Source: Lachnospiraceae bacterium
Lineage (GTDB): Bacteria > Bacillota > Clostridia > Lachnospirales > Lachnospiraceae
Length of the DNA: 64,000 nt
Direction: 5' to 3'
Assembly (NCBI GenBank): GCA_017469945.1
Contig: JAFUFI010000019.1
Location: forward strand, 1 to 64,000
Shown: positions 1 through 8,036 of the stretch, piece after piece
Layout: every line of letters starts with the position of its first letter
How positions within the stretch are numbered: the first letter of the stretch is position 1
Translations under genes and position numbers: made by a program
Notes under the pieces: generated by a model
What the model was told of the DNA's origin: nothing
Databases searched by the model: none
Seen by the model: the letters and a program-made list of their open reading frames with translations, nothing else

Positions 1-138
1 AGTTGCCAAGGCATATCAGCCTATCATATGCCTACTCGTGTAAAGAGCCTTTCGCGGCATAAGATTTCTGGTGGCTTACATGAACCGGTAGATTGGCTCC
101 CGCAACACCGGACAGGCGGCTCTGCCGCACGAGAATAT
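1..138. other. Window-edge intergenic segment, richer in G+C than its neighbour
   Basis: This stretch lies downstream of the last gene of the polysaccharide operon. It is visibly richer in G+C than the AT-rich cassette next to it. It carries a small hairpin (gcggc, loop tct, gccgc) around 115-127. On the plus strand a frame is open from base 1 to a stop at 145-147 (48 codons, with an ATG at 28). I recognise no family in that frame, and an open run this short is not proof of a gene. It could be the tail of a truncated gene, a repeat, or plain spacer. Confidence 0.3.
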
Positions 139-1650
139 TCAAGCTAAACTTATACTACAAGAATAATCAATCACGGCATCTATTTTCTTATAATTCACAT
201 CATAATCATTCATATGATAATTACCACTAGTAACAAATCTGTTTAAACTATCTTGTGCTTCTTTAGATAGATATTTTAACCCATCCAATCCAGGAATAAA
301 AAACCTCGTCTGATCACCAAATACCTCCTCAGCATTTCCATTCAATTGGTAAAAATGCTGACAGTTAATCAAGCTTTTGTCAGAGTTCATATATACGATG
401 TTTTTCATATTCTCCAGCTCATCTTCATGTAGTGACAATTGATATTGAAAGCCAATTTGCCTATAGTAATCCTGTTGATATGACAAATAGTACTTTCCAA
501 AAAAGGCACAACTGCATATAAGAAGATAAATCAAAATTACCTCACTGAATGGCTTTCTAAATACGATAGAGCAAATGGCATATACCGTCATTGCCACTCC
601 CCATGCTACAAGAATAGAATCTCTGCCAACCCATCCGGTTGTATTTATCATATTTTTCTGTCTAACAACTATGTACGGAAATAATCCACAAGACAGTATT
701 ATAATGCCTAAAACAAGAGTCTTAAACGATTCAAATCTATTAGTGTAAACTGTTACTTTGCTTAATATATTATTGTCTTTGCTTTTTTGCCTTATTACTG
801 TAAATAGATTCTTATGATGTATAATACCTATTAATATAATGGACATCCCAATAGCATATACCATTATTCCGGTATTTTTTATATTTATGTAAGTAGAATG
901 AAGCACATTCCAGTCGGCACGTGGAATCAATGTTAATGCTTTTATCAGATTATTTAAACTCACCTCATTATAGCCTTCATATTCTCCATAGGGTGTAAAA
1001 AACAATGTCTTCACCGAATAGAAAGCGATAGGTAGAATAAGATAATCTAAAAATGCAACTAGTCTTTTAACTTTTCTGTAATGAATTATATTCATTACGA
1101 TCATTATAAATACAATAACATAGAAAAATAAGGTTGAATTAAGAACAAAACCTATGATAAACAAAAAATAACTTAATACTCGCTTCCATACAGATACTTT
1201 TTCCATATGTAATATATCTGTAAATAGGCTCAATCCTGCCATAAAGAAAAAAAGGCCTACCGTATATGGGAAAATCGATAAGAGTATTCTGGCATCATTA
1301 GTCGGAACAACGCCATATATAGCACATATCCAAAAGCAATCTCTGCTATTAAGTCTGAGCCAATTATTTAGAATCTTGTACAGAAATAACATGTTCATAT
1401 AGAACATGATAAACGTTAACCAACGGTAACCCGGTTCCGGAAGAAGCTTAGTAAACAAATAAATTGGTATGATTGATGGCCTTCCTAATTCCATTCCAAA
1501 CTGACATAATGCATCAAATGACTCATTATAAAGACACCAATCATCCCACCATCTTCCGGAAATAAACAATAAGCTACCCTGAGAGAACAGATATACAACA
1601 GATAACAATATTAGTTCTTTCTTATATCCTTTTTTCAAAAAATACCGCAT
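139..1650 (-). CDS. Polytopic membrane protein, GtrII/GT-C-like glycosyltransferase
   Basis: A 503-residue protein with about ten hydrophobic segments spread from residue 15 to about 390. A short loop after the first segment contains the acidic motif WWDDW (residues about 34-38). Paired acidic residues in the first external loop are typical of GT-C enzymes that take sugars from polyprenyl-phosphate donors. The C-terminal ~110 residues are soluble and probably extracytoplasmic. It is the last gene of the minus-strand polysaccharide operon, 4 bp after the ABC exporter. A role in adding a side-chain sugar outside the membrane fits fold and context; donor and acceptor cannot be read from the sequence. 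The family call is by hydropathy and motif only. Confidence 0.6.
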   Translation of the reverse strand: MRYFLKKGYKKELILLSVVYLFSQGSLLFISGRWWDDWCLYNESFDALCQFGMELGRPSIIPIYLFTKLLPEPGYRWLTFIMFYMNMLFLYKILNNWLRLNSRDCFWICAIYGVVPTNDARILLSIFPYTVGLFFFMAGLSLFTDILHMEKVSVWKRVLSYFLFIIGFVLNSTLFFYVIVFIMIVMNIIHYRKVKRLVAFLDYLILPIAFYSVKTLFFTPYGEYEGYNEVSLNNLIKALTLIPRADWNVLHSTYINIKNTGIMVYAIGMSIILIGIIHHKNLFTVIRQKSKDNNILSKVTVYTNRFESFKTLVLGIIILSCGLFPYIVVRQKNMINTTGWVGRDSILVAWGVAMTVYAICSIVFRKPFSEVILIYLLICSCAFFGKYYLSYQQDYYRQIGFQYQLSLHEDELENMKNIVYMNSDKSLINCQHFYQLNGNAEEVFGDQTRFFIPGLDGLKYLSKEAQDSLNRFVTSGNYHMNDYDVNYKKIDAVIDYSCSISLA

Positions 1651-1654
1651 TTTC

Positions 1655-3418
1655 TTATCTCTCAGTTACTATTTTCCCATTCTCCACGCGAAAAACCTTA
1701 TCGCACTTTTCAATAGTAGTTAACCTATGTGCAATTATTATTAAGGTCTTACGACCATGCAATTTATTAATTGACTCCATAATGACTGATTCCGTCTCAT
1801 TGTCCAAAGCGGAGGTAGCTTCATCCATTATTAGCAACTGAGGATCATTATACAAAGCCCTTGCTATGCCAATTCTTTGTCTTTGTCCTCCGGAAAGTCT
1901 AATTCCTCGCTCACCAATCTGTGTATCAAGTCCATCCGGGAGATTTCTTATATATTCATCTAACGAAGCTTCTTCAAGTGCCTTCCAGATTCTATCATCA
2001 CTTATCAATTCACCCGAAATACCAAAAGCTACATTCTCACGAATACTACCGTCCAGAAGAAATATACTCTGTGGAATATATCCCACATCTAAAAGCCAAC
2101 TTTGTTTATTTAATTCGATATCAGTTCCATCCACTAATATCTTACCGTCTTGAGGTTTTAACAAACCAAGCAATATATCAACCGCCGTTGTTTTTCCCGC
2201 CCCGGAAGCACCTGTAAACCCAATGGATTGTCCTTTAAAAATAGAGATATCTACTTTTTCAAGTATATTGTTTGTACCTGTTGGATATTTATATGTAACA
2301 TTTTCATACTGGATGCTTTTATTGAATTTGATCTCTTTATATACTTCACCATTTGTTGAATCTGCATTATTCGCTTCATCCGTAGAAGATGTTTTCTTAA
2401 GTTCCTCAAGGTTTTCTATCATTTTGTCAACAGCAGGTTCAGCGAATGCTACAGCTCCTATAGCAAAAGATATCCTGTTCATTGATGGTAAAAGTCGAAT
2501 GCTAGCCATAGCTACCCCTGAAATAACAGGAATAAGAGATTCCAAGTCTACACCGCCATTAATCATCATACCTATTATAATAAAAAAGGTACTCATAGCT
2601 ATAGCTTCCACCATATATCTTGGAATAACATTCAATGTCATCTGTGCATATGTTGATTTAACGTATTCATGTCCGGCTTTTTCGAATTTTTTTTCAAAAA
2701 AAGTTTCACTTCGTGATACTTTTATTTCCTTTATTCCCTGTATAGATTGAAGGATCCATTGGTTCATATCAGAACTACTTGACTGTCGTAAATGGCCTGC
2801 TTTTCCCAATAAAGGCTTAAGTATACCCATCAACAATGCTGTAATGGACAATAAAACTGCAGCCATAATAGCAGTAATCACAGGAACCATTAAAAAAACA
2901 ACCACAAATAGAGCAATCGAGACAACCATCTCAGACAAAAAATACACTATTTGGGCCAAAACACCGTATGCCTGACTTGTATCAGCTCCTATAACCCTCA
3001 AAACCTCTCCGGATTTTACATCCATATAGTATTCATATGGTCTAGTAAGATAGCTTTTCAGCAGTCTCTTCTGAGTGTAAAACATATTTCCATAAACAAA
3101 TTTGTTTTGAACAGTAAGTTCAAACAATAAATAAACATTCTTCAAAATATAAATTATTGCCATGGAAATTGCCATTATGACTAGAAAATGATTAGAATCC
3201 TTTATACCCACTAAACCACAGATTTTCGAAACAATCTTATTCTCCATAGTCTTTTGCGGGTTCATCATCACCTCAACAAATGGAAGCATCATTGAAACAG
3301 ATAGCATTTCAAAAAAACCCCCTATAATCATAAGCACAGTTAGTGCAAACAAATTAATTCTCTGTTTTTTTGTCATAATAGACAAAAACTTTCCTAATAC
3401 CTTAAAAACCTTTATCAC
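1655..3418 (-). CDS. ABC transporter, fused permease and ATPase (PglK/MsbA-like lipid-oligosaccharide flippase)
   Basis: A 587-residue half-transporter. Six membrane helices (residues ~15-320) precede a nucleotide-binding domain with Walker A GASGAGKTT, signature LSGGQRQR, Walker B LLIMDEATSALD and a switch His in IIAHRL. The organisation matches PglK/MsbA-type exporters that flip lipid-linked oligosaccharides, and no other flippase is visible in this locus. The start is a GTG with GGGAG about 8 bases upstream. It lies 2 bp after the preceding gene in the operon. It is paralogous to the exporter at 33154-34926: both share the N-terminal arrangement and the NLPxGL(D/E)TxxGERGIRLSGG stretch. 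Function as flippase is inferred from context. Confidence 0.88.
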   Translation of the reverse strand: MIKVFKVLGKFLSIMTKKQRINLFALTVLMIIGGFFEMLSVSMMLPFVEVMMNPQKTMENKIVSKICGLVGIKDSNHFLVIMAISMAIIYILKNVYLLFELTVQNKFVYGNMFYTQKRLLKSYLTRPYEYYMDVKSGEVLRVIGADTSQAYGVLAQIVYFLSEMVVSIALFVVVFLMVPVITAIMAAVLLSITALLMGILKPLLGKAGHLRQSSSSDMNQWILQSIQGIKEIKVSRSETFFEKKFEKAGHEYVKSTYAQMTLNVIPRYMVEAIAMSTFFIIIGMMINGGVDLESLIPVISGVAMASIRLLPSMNRISFAIGAVAFAEPAVDKMIENLEELKKTSSTDEANNADSTNGEVYKEIKFNKSIQYENVTYKYPTGTNNILEKVDISIFKGQSIGFTGASGAGKTTAVDILLGLLKPQDGKILVDGTDIELNKQSWLLDVGYIPQSIFLLDGSIRENVAFGISGELISDDRIWKALEEASLDEYIRNLPDGLDTQIGERGIRLSGGQRQRIGIARALYNDPQLLIMDEATSALDNETESVIMESINKLHGRKTLIIIAHRLTTIEKCDKVFRVENGKIVTER

Positions 3419-3420
3419 AG

Positions 3421-4620
3421 TTATTGCTCCCAGTTATTACTGATTATTCTATCGATTAAAAACTCACTAGTAGTAACATCCTTTACGTTACTATCAATAA
3501 TATATTTCTTTATATATTCCTCTCTGGTGTCTTTATCCACTCTCTTTATGTATTCCCAAGGTTTTTGGTATACATTTTCATCACTCAAATTTAGTGCGCA
3601 TAATCCCAATATTCCTTCTGCTATATGTCTTATATATCCACTTCCCATATCTGCAATGCCATATATCATGTCAGTATAGTCATCACTGTAGTGATATACT
3701 ATTTCTTTATCATACAGTAACGCATAATTGATTGCTGAAGAAATATCGAATATTACAATTCTTGCGTCTCTAATTAGTTCGCATGTATTGCCGATTACAA
3801 TTTCTCTTCCCGAATATGATTTTTCATCATACTCTGCTCCGGGATGCCCCGCAATAATGACAGGTATTCCATAATGTTCTTCCAAAATATTAAAGAATCT
3901 CTCTAATTGAGCATAATATCTATCGCGATTTTTTCTGACGTTGCTTTCATATCCTAGTCTAACCCAATCGGGATGTAAATCTGCCATAGCAGAATCCACA
4001 AATACAATATATTTGTTCAACTGTCTATCGTTATTTCTATTTACTCTTAAATACCTATCGTAATCAAACCTATGGACATATAATATATTTTCACCTTTTT
4101 GTCTGGCATTTAACGCGGATTCCGTGGCATATTTTGTCGGAACAATCAGTGCCCTAGGATGATTTATTTCCTTGATGTCGCCTTCCTTCTGAATTATCTT
4201 TGACTTTATTAATTTGACGTTTTCTTTAAAGTTTCTTTTTGTAAAAGCTTTTAACTTATTAAAAAATAAGCTGACTTTCCCGTAACCTTCTCTATAATAA
4301 AGCATGGAGGGCTGAACCATGCTTCCTGCAAAAGTTATATAATCACATTTAATGTTTTCAAATTGACTAAGAATAGCTGGATCATGACTTTCGACGACAA
4401 AGAATGCCGTAAGATTTGTCTTTATTCTGTCACCAAGTTCTTCTTTTTTTATTACGACAACATTATCCCCTTTATGAACATCATCACTAATAATTGGTGT
4501 TCCGCCCTCATATGCCCAAATTGTAAAATCTATTCTTAAATCTTTCTCCCAAAAGGGTAATTCAGTATTCTGAAATGTTCTCTCAGACATTAACCCTGTA
4601 ACGTATATAATTCTATTCAC
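3421..4620 (-). CDS. Putative GT-B glycosyltransferase with HP and SS motifs (candidate CMP-Kdo user)
   Basis: A 399-residue soluble protein that I cannot assign to a named family with certainty. The C-terminal half has an IIAGHPG segment (about residue 257) and, some 35 residues later, FDISSAINYALLYDKEIV. An HP motif followed by an S/SS motif is the arrangement seen in GT-B sialyltransferases, KpsC/KpsS-type Kdo transferases and TagF-like enzymes. Its place next to kdsC, kdsD, kdsA and a CMP-sugar synthetase makes a Kdo transferase an attractive guess. The N-terminal half has no motif I recognise. It precedes the ABC exporter by 2 bp and follows the kdsC fusion by about 30 bp. Confidence 0.5.
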   Translation of the reverse strand: MNRIIYVTGLMSERTFQNTELPFWEKDLRIDFTIWAYEGGTPIISDDVHKGDNVVVIKKEELGDRIKTNLTAFFVVESHDPAILSQFENIKCDYITFAGSMVQPSMLYYREGYGKVSLFFNKLKAFTKRNFKENVKLIKSKIIQKEGDIKEINHPRALIVPTKYATESALNARQKGENILYVHRFDYDRYLRVNRNNDRQLNKYIVFVDSAMADLHPDWVRLGYESNVRKNRDRYYAQLERFFNILEEHYGIPVIIAGHPGAEYDEKSYSGREIVIGNTCELIRDARIVIFDISSAINYALLYDKEIVYHYSDDYTDMIYGIADMGSGYIRHIAEGILGLCALNLSDENVYQKPWEYIKRVDKDTREEYIKKYIIDSNVKDVTTSEFLIDRIISNNWEQ

Positions 4621-4649
4621 TTTTAGAACACTTCCTTCTTAGTATCAAC

Positions 4650-5561
4650 CTATACCATAATTCTACATACTATTTTTTTAACTTTACATGGTCTTTCAAA
4701 CATTACAGCATCCTTATGCGCTTGATTTGGATTTATTATAGCTATACTTCCTGCAGTAAAAATACTCACAGATGCTAATGAACCATATTCCCAGATTTCG
4801 CAATCATCTTCTTCATGATAAATACCTGAAGAGATTAATGAGTGTGCTGAATAAAGAAACTGTTTCTCCAGACCTTCTATTAAATACTGAATCTCTATGT
4901 GGCATCGATGCGTCTGGATATTACAGTCTTCTACGTCTCTTGTATAATATTCTTGAATAGTGAACGGTGTTCCGTCCGGAAGAAAGCCTTCAGGTTTATC
5001 TTCATACTGTCCGGTTATTAATGCTGAAACCACACTATCAATTTTTTTACATACATCTATAGTTATTTGTTTTTCACTAAGATAAGTAATACAATCCCTG
5101 ACTGCGCCCTCGCCCGCTTTTGATCCAGCCACAAAATCCGCTATTGCTTTTATTTCTGGAATAGCATCTGATGGGCATAAAACTAATCCATCGTTTTTCT
5201 TTATTTCGAGCATACACAGCATATCTGGAATATCATCTCCAACATAAGCTACAGAACTCAATTCTTCATCATACTTACCAACTATCTCATACAATACTTC
5301 CAATTTGTTACTAACGTTTTGATATAATTCCTCTATCCCGAGTTCAATGCATCTCTTCTGAAGTGCCAAACTACAACGAGCAGTAATAATAACCGGAGTT
5401 ATGCCCATTTTAGGAAGAATAAGTGAAATCCCACATCCATCTTTAACATCAAAAGCCTTCGCAATTTCACCCTCTTGACCCATATATATTTTTCCATTCG
5501 TGAGGGTCCCATCTACATCCATTACTAAAAATTTTATTCTTTTCAAATTTATAGTATCCAT
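4650..5561 (-). CDS. kdsC: KdsC-type HAD phosphatase fused to a YhcH/YjgK/YiaL domain
   Basis: A 303-residue two-domain protein. Residues 1-165 are a HAD phosphatase of the KdsC type: nucleophile motif MDVDGTLTNG (Asp15, Asp17), a KDGCGI segment and YVGDDIPD near residue 105. KdsC removes phosphate from Kdo-8-phosphate. Residues ~165-303 look like the YhcH/YjgK/YiaL family: THRCHIEIQYLIEG, an EEDDCEIWEYG strand and a terminal INPNQAHKD...VKKIV stretch with the metal-type His and Glu positions. YhcH relatives occur in sialic-acid and sugar catabolism and are thought to act on sugar anomers or epimers. KdsC alone is about 170-190 residues, so this fusion is unusual. It lies between kdsD (11 bp) and the GT-B-like gene. 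Confidence 0.82.
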   Translation of the reverse strand: MDTINLKRIKFLVMDVDGTLTNGKIYMGQEGEIAKAFDVKDGCGISLILPKMGITPVIITARCSLALQKRCIELGIEELYQNVSNKLEVLYEIVGKYDEELSSVAYVGDDIPDMLCMLEIKKNDGLVLCPSDAIPEIKAIADFVAGSKAGEGAVRDCITYLSEKQITIDVCKKIDSVVSALITGQYEDKPEGFLPDGTPFTIQEYYTRDVEDCNIQTHRCHIEIQYLIEGLEKQFLYSAHSLISSGIYHEEDDCEIWEYGSLASVSIFTAGSIAIINPNQAHKDAVMFERPCKVKKIVCRIMV

Positions 5562-5572
5562 ATTATGTTCTT

Positions 5573-6568
5573 TTACGATTTCGTGCTAAAATCTACATTG
5601 TCAACGATACCAACACGTAAAATATCACTAATTCTTACTGTTCCAATTAATTTTCCTTTATCTACTACTGGCATACTTGAAATATTATGAGCTATCATAG
5701 TTCTTAAACTATCTACCGCCATGGTTCCACTTTTTGCCACATAGGGTTTTGTTGTCATTATATCACCGCACCTAACTTCATATATATCCATATTCCTTTC
5801 CAATGTTCTTCTTATATCTCCACTAGTGATAACACCAAGAAGTAAATCTTGATCATCGACAACATTAACCATTCCCAATTCTTTTTTGCTTATGACAAAT
5901 ATAGCATCTTTAACCAAATCATCCTTTTTTATAATTGCATTATCATCGCCAAAATGCATCACATCATCAACATGCAATACTAGCTTCTTACCCAAACTTC
6001 CTGCTGGGTGAAACATGCCAAAATCAGAATTACCAAACCCATATATCTGGCTTGCAGTTACAGCTAAAGCATCTCCATAGCACATTTCAACCGTTGTACT
6101 TGAAGTCGGTGCAAGTCCAAGAATGCAAGCCTCCTCAAATTCTGGTAATATTTGAACTAAATCACAGGATTTAGCCAATGATGACTCTGGATTTGCCGTA
6201 ATACCGATCAAAAAGGCTCCAATCAATCTTATGTTAGGAAGTATTTTAATGATCTCATCACTTTCACCACTATAACTAACCGCAACCACAACATCATTCC
6301 GTGATACCATTCCCAAATCCCCATGCTCAGCTTCGGCTGGATGTAAAAAAAATGATGAAGTCCCTAGGCTAGAAAGAGTGGCTGCCATCTTAGCTGCTAC
6401 GTGCCCAGCTTTACCGATTCCAGTAAAAACTACTTTTCCATCACAATATGTTACTGCATCTAAGATTTTTAAAAAGGACTCACCTAATTCATCCCTCATC
6501 TTTTCAAGCGCAATGATTTCCTTATCAAACACCGTTTTAGCCGCTAAAATTTTTTCTTGCTCAGTCAT
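5573..6568 (-). CDS. kdsD: Arabinose-5-phosphate isomerase, KdsD/KpsF/GutQ family
   Basis: The 331-residue product matches KdsD in full. A SIS domain (residues ~30-180) contains TGIGKAGHVAAKMAATLSS, the HPAEAEHGDLGM motif with its catalytic-type His and Glu, and SYSGESDEI. Two CBS domains follow (~200-320). KdsD interconverts ribulose-5-phosphate and arabinose-5-phosphate, the first committed step to Kdo. The start has AGAGGAAAAA ahead of it. It lies between kdsA (8 bp) and the kdsC fusion (11 bp), so pathway context supports Kdo synthesis rather than the gut-operon role of GutQ. Confidence 0.93.
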   Translation of the reverse strand: MTEQEKILAAKTVFDKEIIALEKMRDELGESFLKILDAVTYCDGKVVFTGIGKAGHVAAKMAATLSSLGTSSFFLHPAEAEHGDLGMVSRNDVVVAVSYSGESDEIIKILPNIRLIGAFLIGITANPESSLAKSCDLVQILPEFEEACILGLAPTSSTTVEMCYGDALAVTASQIYGFGNSDFGMFHPAGSLGKKLVLHVDDVMHFGDDNAIIKKDDLVKDAIFVISKKELGMVNVVDDQDLLLGVITSGDIRRTLERNMDIYEVRCGDIMTTKPYVAKSGTMAVDSLRTMIAHNISSMPVVDKGKLIGTVRISDILRVGIVDNVDFSTKS

Positions 6569-6576
6569 TTTTTCCT

Positions 6577-7362
6577 CTACTTTTCTTCATTCGTAATATT
6601 ATATACTTGTATAACTCTTTTAAGCATATCATCAAACTTGTCTAAATACACCATATTCGGGCCGTCCGATAAGGCTTTTTCTGGATTAGGATGGACCTCA
6701 AAGAATAATCCATCTGCTCCAACAGCCACTGCTGCCTTAGCTAGGGCCTCTACATACTCCCTGTTTCCACCAGTCGAGTTCCCATTTCCACCCGGTTTTT
6801 GTACGCTATGTGTTGCATCAAAAACTACTGTATAACCAAATTTTTTCATTTCAACTATTGACGTCATATCAACTATCAATGTGTTGTACCCAAAAGAAGT
6901 TCCCCTTTCGCAAAGCATTATGTTATTATTTCCCGATTTCGCAACTTTTTCTATAACATTTTTCATATCCCACGGAGCCAAAAACTGTGCCTTTTTTATG
7001 TTTATTATTTTATCTGTTTTAGCCGCAGCGACAAGAAGATCTGTTTGTCTACATAAAAAAGCCGGTATTTGAATGATGTCAGCCACTTCTGCAACTCTTG
7101 CTGCCTGCCACGGTTCATGTATATCCGTACAGATTCGAACTTTATAGGTATCTTTTATTTTCTTAAGAATTTTAATTCCTTCTTCTATTCCTGGTCCTCT
7201 ATATGAATCTATGCTTGTTCTATTTGCTTTATCGAAAGATGCTTTAAAAAAGAAATCTATATCAGCAGCATCTGATATTTCTTTTAGTTTTTCAGCTATA
7301 TAACACGCATTATCTTCTGATTCAATTACACAAGGACCAGCTATAACTTTCAGTCTATTCAT
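6577..7362 (-). CDS. kdsA: 3-deoxy-8-phosphooctulonate (Kdo-8-phosphate) synthase
   Basis: The 261-residue enzyme condenses phosphoenolpyruvate with arabinose-5-phosphate to Kdo-8-phosphate. Family motifs are all present: KASFDKANRTS, YRGPG, DIHEP, PAFLCRQTDLL, RGTSFGYN, FDATHSVQ.PGG and FFEVHPNP. The N-terminal motif VIAGPC places a cysteine at residue 11, the metal ligand of class II metal-dependent enzymes such as that of Aquifex; the metal-independent E. coli enzyme has Asn here. The ATG at 7362 is chosen over a GTG one codon upstream because GGAGG sits 7 bases before it. The start overlaps the stop region of the preceding cytidylyltransferase gene, suggesting coupling. Finding it in a Gram-positive glycan locus is unusual. 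Confidence 0.96.
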   Translation of the reverse strand: MNRLKVIAGPCVIESEDNACYIAEKLKEISDAADIDFFFKASFDKANRTSIDSYRGPGIEEGIKILKKIKDTYKVRICTDIHEPWQAARVAEVADIIQIPAFLCRQTDLLVAAAKTDKIINIKKAQFLAPWDMKNVIEKVAKSGNNNIMLCERGTSFGYNTLIVDMTSIVEMKKFGYTVVFDATHSVQKPGGNGNSTGGNREYVEALAKAAVAVGADGLFFEVHPNPEKALSDGPNMVYLDKFDDMLKRVIQVYNITNEEK

Positions 7363-7364
7363 CA

Positions 7365-8012
7365 CTATTCCTCCATCATTTTTTCGTACATGACAGCCAA
7401 CTCATAGTCTTCTTTTTCATCTATATCAATAGCTTCCATTTCTGACACCTCTTGTATGAATGGATTATCACCTATTCGTCTATGATGAATACTCAATATT
7501 TCCCTCTTAAAAATATAAAAAGCGCTAGTTTCAACCCATACTGGCGAAATATCTTGTGTTCTTGGAACATCTTCTAAACTATAGTTAATAGGTTTTCCGT
7601 TATACCAAGAAAAAGTCTGAATTCTCTTAGCAGAAAAAGCAGAATCATTCTTCCCGCTAATCACATAACTCAAGGCATTTTGAATAGATGACACTTTTAT
7701 AAATGGAGATGTTGTATGTGCTAGAATATATACGTCAGCCTTGACAGTATTAATAAACTCATTATAAATATCATATCCTTTTATATCATTTTCATCTAAC
7801 CATTTTGGTCTTTTTAAAAATTTAACATTATCTGGTATGTATTGCGAAACTGAAGGATCTGAGCAGTATACGTACACCTCATCAATACCCTCGACTTTAC
7901 TTATTGTATCGCATATATACCAACATAAAGGATGATTTCCTATAGGTAAAATATTTTTGTGTGGTAAACGTTGCGAATTTAGCTTTATAGGGATAAATGC
8001 AACAGTTTTCAT
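7365..8012 (-). CDS. CMP-sugar synthetase, NeuA-type cytidylyltransferase (probable CMP-Kdo synthetase)
   Basis: A 215-residue nucleotidyltransferase. The N-terminal signature FIPIKLNSQRLPHKNI matches the acylneuraminate cytidylyltransferase family (NeuA/KdsB superfamily). HTTSPFIK near residue 102 is the NeuA-like substrate loop. KdsB proper has a different signature and is about 245-250 residues. Because kdsA, kdsD and kdsC flank it and no sialic acid synthase (NeuB) is present, Kdo is the most likely sugar activated. This is inference from context. The start has a strong AGGAGGAG ribosome site, and the gene ends inside the kdsA leader (ATGGAGGAATAG provides the ribosome site for kdsA). Confidence 0.82.
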   Translation of the reverse strand: MKTVAFIPIKLNSQRLPHKNILPIGNHPLCWYICDTISKVEGIDEVYVYCSDPSVSQYIPDNVKFLKRPKWLDENDIKGYDIYNEFINTVKADVYILAHTTSPFIKVSSIQNALSYVISGKNDSAFSAKRIQTFSWYNGKPINYSLEDVPRTQDISPVWVETSAFYIFKREILSIHHRRIGDNPFIQEVSEMEAIDIDEKEDYELAVMYEKMMEE

Positions 8013-8036
8013 ACTATTTCTCCTCCTACTATTTTC

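Noticed and set aside
1..147. 48-codon open frame at the left edge on the plus strand
   Set aside because: Too short and without family match; it may be a real tail, but the sequence alone does not support a gene call.
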